From Luzula sylvatica (lineage: Eukaryota; Streptophyta; Magnoliopsida; Poales; Juncaceae), in NCBI GenBank assembly GCA_946800325.1, contig CAMPEJ010000015.1:124001-188000 (forward strand): a stretch of 64,000 nt of DNA. Reading direction: 5' to 3'. This document shows, piece after piece, positions 27,277 through 40,414 of the stretch. The position numbers and the translations under genes were made by a program. The notes beneath the pieces are model-generated. The model searched no databases, was not told where the DNA came from, and saw nothing but the letters and a program-made list of their open reading frames with translations. How positions within the stretch are numbered: position 1 is the stretch's first letter; each line of letters starts with the position of its first letter.

Positions 27277-28515
27277 GTTTGTTTTTCGATTCAAAACAAT
27301 CTGTTTATGCTTTGGGGAGTTCAAATAACGTATTTTGAGATCATTTGAATCGTATCTTTACTACATAACATTTCACCAAAATTTACAAACACTGAGAAAG
27401 TTTGTTTTTCGATTCAAAACAATCTGTTTATGCTTTGGGGAGTTCAAATAACGTATTTTGAGATCATTTGATTCGTATCTTTTACCACATAACATTTCAC
27501 CAAAATTTACAAACACTAAGAAAGTTTGTTTTTCGATTCAAAACAATCTGTTTATGCTTTGGGGAGTTCAAATAACGTATTTTGAGATCATTTGAATCGT
27601 ATCTTTTACCACATAACATTTTACCAAAATTTACAAACACTAAGAAAGTTAGTTTTTCGATTCAAAACAATCTGTTTATGCTTTGGGGAGTTCAAATAAC
27701 GTATTTTGAGATCATTTGAATCGTATCTTTTACCACATAACATTTTACCAAAATTTACAAACACTAAGAAAGTTTGTTTTTCGATTCAAAACAATCTGTT
27801 TATGCTTTGGGGAGTTCAAATAACGTATTTTGAGATCATTTGATTCGTATCTTTTACCACATAACATTTCACCAAAATTTACAAACATTGAGAAAGTTTG
27901 ATTTTCGATTCAAAACAATCTGTTTATGCTTTGGGGAGTTCAAATAACGTATTTTGAGATCATTCGAATCGTATCTTTTACTACATAACATTTCACCAAA
28001 ATTTATAAACACTGAGAAAGTTTGTTTTTCGATTCAAAACAATTTGTTTATGCTTTGGGGAGTTCAAATAACGTATTTTGAGATCATTTGAATCGTATCT
28101 TTTACCACATAACATTTCACCAAAATTTACAAACACTAAGAAAGTTTGTTTTTCGATTCAAAACAATTTGTTTATGCTTTGGGGAGTTCAAATAACGTAT
28201 TTTTAGATCATTCGAATCGTATCTTTTACCACATAACATTTCACCAAAATTTACAAACACTAAGAAAGTTTGTTTTTCGATTCAAAACAATCTGTTTATG
28301 CTTTGGGGAGTTCAAATAACGTATTTTGAGATCATTTGAATCGTATCTTTTACCACATAACATTTCACCAAAATTTACAAACACTAAGAAAGTTTGTTTT
28401 TCGATTCAAAACAATTTGTTTATGCTTTGGGGAGTTCAAATAACGTATTTTTAGATCATTCCAATCGTATCTTTTACCACATAACATTTCACCAAAATTT
28501 ACAAACACTAAGAAA
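27277..28515 (+). repeat. 10-monomer block duplicated 2106 bp away, copy A
   Basis: Begins with the p84-deletion monomer and includes the rare 'gttagttttt' start (27648) and the 'acattgag' / 'tttataaac' pair. The same series reappears at 29383-30621, at an offset of 17 monomers less 2 bp. The two length losses in between (28640-28762 and a p84 deletion) account for the 2 bp. A visible difference is 'ttccaa' near 28460. Confidence 0.88.
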
Positions 28516-29382
28516 GTTTGTTTTTCGATTCAAAACAATCTGTTTATGCTTTGGGGAGTTCAAATAACGTATTTTGAGAACATTTGAATCGTATCTTTTA
28601 CCACATAACATTTCACCAAAATTTACAAACACTGAGAAAGTTTGATTTTCGATTCAAAACAATCTGTTTATGCTTTGGGGAGTTCAAATAACGTATTTTG
28701 AGATGATTCGAATCGTATCTTTTACTACATAACATTTCACCAAATTTATAAACACTGAGAAAGTTTGTTTTTCGATTCAAAACAATTTGTTTATGCTTTG
28801 GGGAGTTCAAATAACGTATTTTTAGATCATTCGAATCGTATCTTTTACCACATAACATTTCACCAAAATTTACAAACACTAAGAAAGTTTGTTTTTCGAT
28901 TCAAAACAATCTGTTTATGCTTTGGGGAGTTCAAATAACGTATTTTGAGATCATTTGAATCGTATCTTTTACCACATAACATTTCACCAAAATTTACAAA
29001 CACTAAGAAAGTTTGTTTTTCGATTCAAAACAATCTGTTTATGCTTTGGGGAGTTCAAATAACGTATTTTGAGATCATTTGAATCGTATCTTTTACCACA
29101 TAACATTTCACCAAAATTTACAAACACTAAGAAAGTTTGTTTTTCGATTCAAAACAATTTGTTTATGCTTTGGGGAGTTCAAATAACGTATTTTTAGATC
29201 ATTCGAATCGTATCTTTTACCACATAACATTTCACCAAAATTTACAAACACTAAGAAAGTTTGTTTTTCGATTCAAAACAATCTGTTTATGCTTTGGGGA
29301 GTTCAAATAACGTATTTTGAGATCATTCGAATCGTATCTTTTACCACGTAACATTTCACCAAAATTTACAAACGCTAAGAAA
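28516..29382 (+). repeat. Seven monomers between the two copies
   Basis: Contains a 'gagaac' monomer, a 'gtttgatttt' monomer that is 1 bp short, and class A and B units. It separates the 10-monomer copies, so the original event was a 17-monomer tandem step of which 10 monomers still match. Confidence 0.8.
28640..28762 (+). repeat. 123-bp monomer (one A lost from the A4T3 tract)
   Basis: 'ccaaattta' replaces 'ccaaaattta' near 28742, removing one base. A single monomer carries this change. The shorter length keeps two successive monomers in the same minus-strand frame, which creates an 88-codon open frame (28613-28879) with no coding meaning. Confidence 0.9.
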
Positions 29383-30621
29383 GTTTGTTTTTCGATTCAA
29401 AACAATCTGTTTATGCTTTGGGGAGTTCAAATAACGTATTTTGAGATCATTTGAATCGTATCTTTACTACATAACATTTCACCAAAATTTACAAACACTG
29501 AGAAAGTTTGTTTTTCGATTCAAAACAATCTGTTTATGCTTTGGGGAGTTCAAATAACGTATTTTGAGATCATTTGATTCGTATCTTTTACCACATAACA
29601 TTTCACCAAAATTTACAAACACTAAGAAAGTTTGTTTTTCGATTCAAAACAATCTGTTTATGCTTTGGGGAGTTCAAATAACGTATTTTGAGATCATTTG
29701 AATCGTATCTTTTACCACATAACATTTTACCAAAATTTACAAACACTAAGAAAGTTAGTTTTTCGATTCAAAACAATCTGTTTATGCTTTGGGGAGTTCA
29801 AATAACGTATTTTGAGATCATTTGAATCGTATCTTTTACCACATAACATTTTACCAAAATTTACAAACACTAAGAAAGTTTGTTTTTCGATTCAAAACAA
29901 TCTGTTTATGCTTTGGGGAGTTCAAATAACGTATTTTGAGATCATTTGATTCGTATCTTTTACCACATAACATTTCACCAAAATTTACAAACATTGAGAA
30001 AGTTTGATTTTCGATTCAAAACAATCTGTTTATGCTTTGGGGAGTTCAAATAACGTATTTTGAGATCATTCGAATCGTATCTTTTACTACATAACATTTC
30101 ACCAAAATTTATAAACACTGAGAAAGTTTGTTTTTCGATTCAAAACAATTTGTTTATGCTTTGGGGAGTTCAAATAACGTATTTTGAGATCATTTGAATC
30201 GTATCTTTTACCACATAACATTTCACCAAAATTTACAAACACTAAGAAAGTTTGTTTTTCGATTCAAAACAATTTGTTTATGCTTTGGGGAGTTCAAATA
30301 ACGTATTTTTAGATCATTCGAATCGTATCTTTTACCACATAACATTTCACCAAAATTTACAAACACTAAGAAAGTTTGTTTTTCGATTCAAAACAATCTG
30401 TTTATGCTTTGGGGAGTTCAAATAACGTATTTTGAGATCATTTGAATCGTATCTTTTACCACATAACATTTCACCAAAATTTACAAACACTAAGAAAGTT
30501 TGTTTTTCGATTCAAAACAATTTGTTTATGCTTTGGGGAGTTCAAATAACGTATTTTTAGATCATTCGAATCGTATCTTTTACCACATAACATTTCACCA
30601 AAATTTACAAACACTAAGAAA
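29383..30621 (+). repeat. 10-monomer block, copy B of the 2106-bp offset duplication
   Basis: Same monomer order as 27277-28515, including 'gttagttttt' (29754) and 'tttataaac' (near 30110). It overlaps the start of the 22-monomer duplication, so its last six monomers belong to both structures. Confidence 0.88.
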
Positions 30622-32604
30622 GTTTGTTTTTCGATTCAAAACAATCTGTTTATGCTTTGGGGAGTTCAAATAACGTATTTTGAGATCTTTTGAATCGTAT
30701 CTTTTACTACATAACATTTCACCAAAATTTACAAACACTAAGAAAGTTTGTTTTTCGATTCAAAACAATCTGTTTATGCTTTGGGGAGTTCAAATAACGT
30801 ACTTTGAGATCATTTGATTCGTATCTTTTACCACATAACATTTCACCAAAATTTACAAACACTAAGAAAGTTTGTTTTTCGATTCAAAACAATCTGTTTA
30901 TGCTTTGGGGAGTTCAAATAACGTATTTTGAGATCATTTGAATCGTATCTTTTACCACATAACATTTTACCAAAATTTACAAACACTAAGAAAGTTTGTT
31001 TTTCGATTCAAAACAATCTGTTTATGCTTTGGGGAGTTCAAATAACGTATTTTGAGATCATTTGAATCGTATCTTTTACCACATAACATTTCACCAAAAT
31101 TTACAAACACTAAGAAAGTTTGTTTTTCGATTCAAAACAATTTGTTTATGCTTTGGGGAGTTCAAATAACGTATTTTGAGATCATTCGAATCGTATCTTT
31201 TACCACGTAACATTTCACCAAAATTTACAAACGCTAAGAAAGTTTGTTTTTCGATTCAAAACAATCTGTTTATGCTTTGGGGAGTTCAAATAACGTATTT
31301 TGAGATCATTTGAATCGTATCTTTACTACATAACATTTCACCAAAATTTACAAACGCTGAGAAAGTTTGTTTTTCGATTCAAAACAATCTGTTTATGCTT
31401 TGGGTAGTTCAAATAACGTATTTTGAGATCATTTGATTCGTATCTTTTACCACATAACATTTCACCAAAATTTACAAACACTAAGAAAGTTTGTTTTTCG
31501 ATTCAAAACAATCTGTTTATGCTTTGGGGAGTTCAAATAACGTATTTTGAGATCATTTGAATCGTATCTTTTACCACATAACATTTTACCAAAATTTACA
31601 AACACTAAGAAAGTTTGTTTTTCGATTCAAAACAATCTGTTTATGCTTTGGGGAGTTCAAATAACGTATTTTGAGATCATTTGAATCGTATCTTTTACCA
31701 CATAACATTTTACCAAAATTTACAAACACTAAGAAAGTTTGTTTTTCGATTCAAAACAATCTGTTTATGCTTTGGGGAGTTCAAATATCGTATTTTGAGA
31801 TCATTTGAATCGTATCTTTTACCACATAACATTTCACCAAAATTTACAAACACTAAGAAAGTTTGTTTTTCGATTCAAAACAATTTGTTTATGCTTTGGG
31901 GAGTTCAAATAACGTATTTTTAGATCATTCGAATCGTATCTTTTACCACATAACATTTCACCAAAATTTACAAACGCTGAGAAAGTTTGTTTTTCGATTC
32001 AAAACAATCTGTTTATGCTTTGGGGAGTTCAAATGACGTATTTTGAGATCATTTGAATCGTATCTTTTACTACATAACATTTCACCAAAATTTACAAACG
32101 CTGAGAAAGTTTGTTTTTCGATTCAAAACAATCTGTTTATGCTTTGGGGAGTTCAAATAACGTATTTTGAGAACATTTGAATCGTATCTTTTACCACATA
32201 ACATTTCACCAAAATTTACAAACACTGAGAAAGTTTTATTTTCGATTCAAAACAATCTGTTTATGCTTTGGGGAGTTCAAATAACGTATTTTGAGATCAT
32301 TCGAATCGTATCTTTTACTACATAACATTTCACCAAAATTTATAAACACTGAGAAAGTTTGTTTTTCGATTCAAAACAATTTGTTCATGCTTTGGGGAGT
32401 TCAAATAACGTATTTTGAGATCATTCGAATCGTATCTTTTACCACATAACATTTCACCAAAATTTACAAACACTAAGAAAGTTTGTTTTTCGATTCAAAA
32501 CAATCTGTTTATGCTTTGGGGAGTTCAAATAACGTATTTTGAGATAATTGGAATCGTATCTTTTACTACATAACATTTCACCAAAATTTACAAACACTAA
32601 GAAA
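29878..32604 (+). repeat. 22-monomer tandem duplication, copy A (2727 bp)
   Basis: Twenty-two monomers, one of them 1 bp short. Private marks are 'gatctttt' (30684), 'acgtactttgag' (30802), 'gggtag' (near 31404), 'aatatcg' (near 31787), 'gttttatttt' (near 32234) and 'tgttcatg' (near 32384). Each returns exactly 2727 bp downstream. The first monomer carries tttgatt and 'acattgag'. Confidence 0.93.
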
Positions 32605-35331
32605 GTTTGTTTTTCGATTCAAAACAATCTGTTCATGCTTTGGGGAGTTCAAATAACGTATTTTGAGATCATTTGATTCGTATCTTTTACCACATAACAT
32701 TTCACCAAAATTTACAAACATTGAGAAAGTTTGATTTTCGATTCAAAACAATCTGTTTATGCTTTGGGGAGTTCAAATAACGTATTTTGAGATCATTCGA
32801 ATCGTATCTTTTACTACATAACATTTCACCAAAATTTATAAACACTGAGAAAGTTTGTTTTTCGATTCAAAACAATTTGTTTATGCTTTGGGGAGTTCAA
32901 ATAACGTATTTTGAGATCATTTGAATCGTATCTTTTACCACATAACATTTCACCAAAATTTACAAACACTAAGAAATTTTGTTTTTCGATTCAAAACAAT
33001 TTGTTTATGCTTTGGGGAGTTCAAATAACGTATTTTTAGATCATTCGAATCGTATCTTTTACCACATAACATTTCACCAAAATTTACAAACACTAAGAAA
33101 GTTTGTTTTTCGATTCAAAACAATCTGTTTATGCTTTGGGGAGTTCAAATAACGTATTTTGAGATCATTTGAATCGTATCTTTTACCACATAACATTTCA
33201 CCAAAATTTACAAACACTAAGAAAGTTTGTTTTTCGATTCAAAACAATTTGTTTATGCTTTGGGGAGTTCAAATAACGTATTTTTAGATCATTCGAATCG
33301 TATCTTTTACCACATAACATTTCACCAAAATTTACAAACACTAAGAAAGTTTGTTTTTCGATTCAAAACAATCTGTTTATGCTTTGGGGAGTTCAAATAA
33401 CGTATTTTGAGATCTTTTGAATCGTATCTTTTACTACATAACATTTCACCAAAATTTACAAACACTAAGAAAGTTTGTTTTTCGATTCAAAACAATCTGT
33501 TTATGCTTTGGGGAGTTCAAATAACGTACTTTGAGATCATTTGATTCGTATCTTTTACCACATAACATTTCACCAAAATTTACAAACACTAAGAAAGTTT
33601 GTTTTTCGATTCAAAACAATCTGTTTATGCTTTGGGGAGTTCAAATAACGTATTTTGAGATCATTTGAATCGTATCTTTTACCACATAACATTTTACCAA
33701 AATTTACAAACACTAAGAAAGTTTGTTTTTCGATTCAAAACAATCTGTTTATGCTTTGGGGAGTTCAAATAACGTATTTTGAGATCATTTGAATCGTATC
33801 TTTTACCACATAACATTTCACCAAAATTTACAAACACTAAGAAAGTTTGTTTTTCGATTCAAAACAATTTGTTTATGCTTTGGGGAGTTCAAATAACGTA
33901 TTTTGAGATCATTCGAATCGTATCTTTTACCACGTAACATTTCACCAAAATTTACAAACGCTAAGAAAGTTTGTTTTTCGATTCAAAACAATCTGTTTAT
34001 GCTTTGGGGAGTTCAAATAACGTATTTTGAGATCATTTGAATCGTATCTTTACTACATAACATTTCACCAAAATTTACAAACGCTGAGAAAGTTTGTTTT
34101 TCGATTCAAAACAATCTGTTTATGCTTTGGGTAGTTCAAATAACGTATTTTGAGATCATTTGATTCGTATCTTTTACCACATAACATTTCACCAAAATTT
34201 ACAAACACTAAGAAAGTTTGTTTTTCGATTCAAAACAATCTGTTTATGCTTTGGGGAGTTCAAATAACGTATTTTGAGATCATTTGAATCGTATCTTTTA
34301 CCACATAACATTTTACCAAAATTTACAAACACTAAGAAAGTTTGTTTTTCGATTCAAAACAATCTGTTTATGCTTTGGGGAGTTCAAATAACGTATTTTG
34401 AGATCATTTGAATCGTATCTTTTACCACATAACATTTTACCAAAATTTACAAACACTAAGAAAGTTTGTTTTTCGATTCAAAACAATCTGTTTATGCTTT
34501 GGGGAGTTCAAATATCGTATTTTGAGATCATTTGAATCGTATCTTTTACCACATAACATTTCACCAAAATTTACAAACACTAAGAAAGTTTGTTTTTCGA
34601 TTCAAAACAATTTGTTTATGCTTTGGGGAGTTCAAATAACGTATTTTTAGATCATTCGAATCGTATCTTTTACCACATAACATTTCACCAAAATTTACAA
34701 ACGCTAAGAAAGTTTGTTTTTCGATTCAAAACAATCTGTTTATGCTTTGGGGAGTTCAAATGACGTATTTTGAGATCATTTGAATCGTATCTTTTACTAC
34801 ATAACATTTCACCAAAATTTACAAACGCTGAGAAAGTTTGTTTTTCGATTCAAAACAATCTGTTTATGCTTTGGGGAGTTCAAATAACGTATTTTGAGAA
34901 CATTTGAATCGTATCTTTTACCACATAACATTTCACCAAAATTTACAAACACTGAGAAAGTTTTATTTTCGATTCAAAACAATCTGTTTATGCTTTGGGG
35001 AGTTCAAATAACGTATTTTGAGATCATTCGAATCGTATCTTTTACTACATAACATTTCACCAAAATTTATAAACACTGAGAAAGTTTGTTTTTCGATTCA
35101 AAACAATTTGTTCATGCTTTGGGGAGTTCAAATAACGTATTTTGAGATCATTCGAATCGTATCTTTTACCACATAACATTTCACCAAAATTTACAAACAC
35201 TAAGAAAGTTTGTTTTTCGATTCAAAACAATCTGTTTATGCTTTGGGGAGTTCAAATAACGTATTTTGAGATAATTGGAATCGTATCTTTTACTACATAA
35301 CATTTCACCAAAATTTACAAACACTAAGAAA
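32605..35331 (+). repeat. 22-monomer tandem duplication, copy B (2727 bp)
   Basis: Adjoins copy A with no gap. Differences I noticed are few: 'tgttcatg' in its first monomer, 'gaaattttg' near 32975 where copy A has 'gaaagtttg', and 'acgctaag' near 34700 where copy A has 'acgctgag' near 31973. The block ends where p54 t monomers begin (35332). Confidence 0.93.
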
Positions 35332-36695
35332 GTTTGTTTTTCGATTCAAAACAATCTGTTTATGCTTTGGGGAGTTCAAATAACTTATTTTGAGATCATT
35401 GGAATCGTATCTTTTACCACATAACATTTCACAAAAATTTACAAACACTAAGAAAGTTTGTTTTTCGATTCAAAACAATCTGTTTATGGTTTGGGGAGTT
35501 CAAATAACTTATTTTGAGATCATTTGAATCGTATCTTTTACCACATAACGTTTCACCATACTTTACAAACACTAAGAAAGTTTGTTTTTCGATTCAAAAC
35601 AATATGTTTATGCTTTGTGGAGTTCAAATAACGTATTTTGAGATTATTTGAATCGTATCTTTTACTACATAACATTTCACCAAAATTTACAAACACTAAG
35701 AAAGTTTGTTTTTCGATTCAAAACAATCTGCTTATGCTTTGGGGAGTTCAAATAACGTATTTTGAGATCATTTGAATCGTATCTTTTACCACGTAACATT
35801 TCACCAAAATTTACAAACACTGAGAAAGTTTGATTTTCGATTCAAAACAATCTGTTTATGCTTTGGGGAGTTCAAATAACATATTTTTAGATCATTCGAA
35901 TCGTATCTTTTACCACATAACATTTCACCAAAATTTACACACACTAAGAAAGTTTGTTTTTCGATTCAAAACAATCTGTTTATGCTTTGGGGAGTTCAAA
36001 TAACGTATTTTGAGATCATTTGAATCGTATCTTTTACTACATAACATTTCACCAAAATTTACAAACACTAAGAAAGTTTGTTTTTCGATTCAAAACAATC
36101 TGTTTGTGCTTTGGGGAGTTCAAATAACATATTTATAGATCATTCGAGTCGTATCTTTTACCACATAACATTTCACCAAAATTTACAAACACTAAGAAAG
36201 TTTGTTTTTCGATTCAAAACAATCTGTTTATGCTTTGGGGAGTTCAAATAACGTATTTTGAGATCATTTGATTCGTATCTTTTACCACATAACATTTCAC
36301 CAAAATTTAGAAACATTGAGAAAGTTTGATTTTCGATTCAAAACAATCTGTTTATGCTTTGGGGAGTTCAAATAACGTATTTTGAGATCATTTGAATCGT
36401 ATCTTTTACCACATAACATTTTACCAAAATTTACAAACACTATGAAACTTTAATTTTCGATTCAAAACAATCTGTTTATGCTTTGGGGAGTTCAAATAAC
36501 GTATTTTGAGATCATTTGAATCGTATCTTTTACTACATAACATTTCACCAAAATTTACAAACACTAAGAAAGTTTGTTTTTCGATTCAAAACAATTTGTT
36601 TATGCTTTGGGGAGTTCAAATAACATATTTGTAGATCATTCGAATCGTATCTTTTACCACATAACATTTCACCAAAATTTACAAACGCTAAGAAA
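34712..36695 (+). repeat. 16-monomer tandem duplication, copy A (1984 bp)
   Basis: Starts inside copy B of the 22-monomer unit and runs on into second-family monomers: 'cataacg', 'ccatact' (near 35557), 'acacacacta' (near 35938), 'tgtttgtg', 'cgagtcg' (near 36147), 'ttagaaacattgag' and 'tatgaaact' (near 36441). All marks recur at +1984 bp (16 x 124). Confidence 0.92.
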
Positions 36696-38679
36696 GTTTG
36701 TTTTTCGATTCAAAACAATCTGTTTATGCTTTGGGGAGTTCAAATGACGTATTTTGAGATCATTTGAATCGTATCTTTTACTACATAACATTTCACCAAA
36801 ATTTACAAACGCTGAGAAAGTTTGTTTTTCGATTCAAAACAATCTGTTTATGCTTTGGGGAGTTCAAATAACGTATTTTGAGAACATTTGAATCGTATCT
36901 TTTACCACATAACATTTCACCAAAATTTACAAACACTGAGAAAGTTTTATTTTCGATTCAAAACAATCTGTTTATGCTTTGGGGAGTTCAAATAACGTAT
37001 TTTGAGATCATTCGAATCGTATCTTTTACTACATAACATTTCACCAAAATTTATAAACACTGAGAAAGTTTGTTTTTCGATTCAAAACAATTTGTTCATG
37101 CTTTGGGGAGTTCAAATAACGTATTTTGAGATCATTCGAATCGTATCTTTTACCACATAACATTTCACCAAAATTTACAAACACTAAGAAAGTTTGTTTT
37201 TCGATTCAAAACAATATGTTTATGCTTTGGGGAGTTCAAATAACGTATTTTGAGATAATTGGAATCGTATCTTTTACTACATAACATTTCACCAAAATTT
37301 ACAAACACTAAGAAAGTTTGTTTTTCGATTCAAAACAATCTGTTTATGCTTTGGGGAGTTCAAATAACTTATTTTGAGATCATTGGAATCGTATCTTTTA
37401 CCACATAACATTTCACAAAAATTTACAAACACTAAGAAAGTTTGTTTTTCGATTCAAAACAATCTGTTTATGCTTTGGGGAGTTCAAATAACTTATTTTG
37501 AGATCATTTGAATCGTATCTTTTACCACATAACGTTTCACCATACTTTACAAACACTAAGAAAGTTTGTTTTTCGATTCAAAACAATATGTTTATGCTTT
37601 GGGGAGTTCAAATAACGTATTTTGAGATTATTTGAATCGTATCTTTTACTACATAACATTTCACCAAAATTTACAAACACTAAGAAAGTTTGTTTTTCGA
37701 TTCAAAACAATCTGTTTATGCTTTGGGGAGTTCAAATAACGTATTTTGAGATCATTTGAATCGTATCTTTTACCACGTAACATTTCACCAAAATTTACAA
37801 ACACTGAGAAAGTTTGATTTTCGATTCAAAACAATATGTTTATGCTTTGGGGAGTTCAAATAACATATTTTTAGATCATTCGAATCGTATCTTTTACCAC
37901 ATAACATTTCACCAAAATTTACACACACTAAGAAAGTTTGTTTTTCGATTCAAAACAATATGTTTATGCTTTGGGGAGTTCAAATAACGTATTTTGAGAT
38001 CATTTGAATCGTATCTTTTACTACATAACATTTCACCAAAATTTACAAACACTAAGAAAGTTTGTTTTTCGATTCAAAACAATCTGTTTGTGCTTTGGGG
38101 AGTTCAAATAACGTATTTATAGATCATTCGAGTCGTATCTTTTACCACATAACATTTCACCAAAATTTACAAACACTAAGAAAGTTTGTTTTTCGATTCA
38201 AAACAATCTGTTTATGCTTTGGGGAGTTCAAATAACGTATTTTGAGATCATTTGATTCGTATCTTTTACCACATAACATTTCACCAAAATTTAGAAACAT
38301 TGAGAAAGTTTGATTTTCGATTCAAAACAATCTGTTTATGCTTTGGGGAGTTCAAATAACGTATTTTGAGATCATTTGAATCGTATCTTTTACCACATAA
38401 CATTTTACCAAAATTTACAAACACTATGAAACTTTAATTTTCTATTCAAAACAATCTGTTTATGCTTTGGGGAGTTCAAATAACGTATTTTGAGATCATT
38501 TGAATCGTATCTTTTACCACATAACATTTCACCAAAATTTACAAACACTAAGAAAGTTAGTTTTTCGATTCAAAACAATTTGTTTATGCTTTGGGGAGTT
38601 CAAATAACATATTTGTAGATCATTCGAATCGTATCTTTTACCACATAACATTTCACCAAAATTTACAAACACTAAGAAA
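36696..38679 (+). repeat. 16-monomer tandem duplication, copy B (1984 bp)
   Basis: Repeats copy A immediately. Differences include 'aatatg' for 'aatctg' in several monomers (for example near 37213, 37833 and 37957), 'acgtatttatag' for 'acatatttatag' (near 38111) and 'tctattc' near 38440. The preceding junction monomer (36572) has 'acatatttgtag' but ends in 'acgctaag', joining the two haplotypes. Confidence 0.92.
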
Positions 38680-40414
38680 GTTTGTTTTTCGATTCAAAAC
38701 AATCTGTTTATGCTTTGGGGAGTTCAAATAACGTATTTTGAGATCATTTGAATCGTATCTTTTACCACATAACATTTCACCAAAATTTACAAACACTAAG
38801 AAAGTTAGTTTTTCGATTCAAAACAATTTGTTTATGCTTTGGGGAGTTCAAATAACGTATTTTTAGATCATTCGAATCGTATCTTTTACCACATAACATT
38901 TCACCAAAATTTACAAACACTAAGAAAGTTTGTTTTTCGATTCAAAACAATCTGTTTATGCTTTGGGGAGTTCAAATAACGTATTTTGAGATCATTTGAA
39001 TCGTATCTTTTACCACATAACATTTCACCAAAATTTACAAACACTAAGAAAGTTTGTTTTTCGATTCAAAACAATTTGTTTATGCTTTGGGGAGTTCAAA
39101 TAACGTATTTTGAGATCATTCGAATCGTATCTTTTACCACGTAACATTTCACCAAAATTTACAAACGCTAAGAAAGTTTGTTTTTCGATTCAAAACAATC
39201 TGTTTATGCTTTGGGGAGTTCAAATAACGTGTTTTGAGATCATTTGAATCGTATCTTTACTACATAACATTTCACCAAAATTTACAAACGCTGAGAAAGT
39301 TTGTTTTTCGATTCAAAACAATCTGTTTATGCTTTGGGTAGTTCAAATAACGTATTTTGAGATCATTTGATTCGTATCTTTTACCACATAACATTTCACC
39401 AAAATTTACAAACACTAAGAAAGTTTGTTTTTCGATTCAAAACAATCTGTTTGTGCTTTGGGGAGTTCAAATAACATATTTATAGATCATTCGAGTCGTA
39501 TCTTTTACCACATAACATTTCACCAAAATTTACAAACACTAAGAAAGTTTGTTTTTCGATTCAAAACAATCTGTTTATGCTTTGGGGAGTTCAAATAACG
39601 TATTTTGAGATCATTTGATTCGTATCTTTTACCACATAACATTTCACCAAAATTTAGAAACATTGAGAAAGTTTGATTTTCGATTCAAAACAATCTGTTT
39701 ATGCTTTGGGGAGTTCAAATAACGTATTTTGAGATCATTTGAATCGTATCTTTTACCACATAACATTTTACCAAAATTTACAAACACTATGAAACTTTAA
39801 TTTTCGATTCAAAACAATCTGTTTATGCTTTGGGGAGTTCAAATAACGTATTTTGAGATCATTTGAATCGTATCTTTTACTACATCACATTTCACCAAAA
39901 TTTACAAACACTAAGAAAGTTTGTTTTTCGATTCAAAACAATTTGTTTATGCTTTGGGGAGTTCAAATAACATATTTGTAGATCATTCGAATCGTATCTT
40001 TTACCACATAACATTTCACCAAAATTTACAAACACTAAGAAAGTTTGTTTTTCGATTCAAAACAATCTGTTTATGCTTTGGGGAGTTCAAATAACGTATT
40101 TTGAGATCATTTGAATCGTATCTTTTACCACATAACATTTCACCAAAATTTACAAACACTAAGAAAGTTAGTTTTTCGATTCAAAACAATTTGTTTATGC
40201 TTTGGGGAGTTCAAATAACATATTTGTAGATCATTCGAATCGTATCTTTTACCACATAACATTTCACCAAAATTTACAAACACTAAGAAAGTTTGTTTTT
40301 CGATTCAAAACAATCTGTTTATGCTTTGGGGAGTTCAAATAACGTATTTTGAGATCATTTGAATCGTATCTTTTACCACATAACATTTCACCAAAATTTA
40401 CAAACACTAAGAAA
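38680..40414 (+). repeat. Partial third copy and linking monomers
   Basis: The 'tgtttgtg' / 'cgagtcg' / 'ttagaaacattgag' / 'tatgaaact' string of 38060 onwards returns at 39423, 11 monomers less 1 bp later; the p84 deletion near 39256 explains the missing base. Between them lie 'gttagttttt' class B monomers, a 'gtgttttgag' monomer (near 39230) and a 'gggtag' monomer. Confidence 0.85.

Noticed and set aside
31681..31923. Plus-strand open frames of 61-80 codons (31681, 34408, 45684, 51994, 56032, 60679, 61299)
   Set aside because: All are satellite sequence read in one frame. The pairs at 31681/34408 and 60679/61299 match only because they lie in duplicated blocks (2727 and 620 bp).
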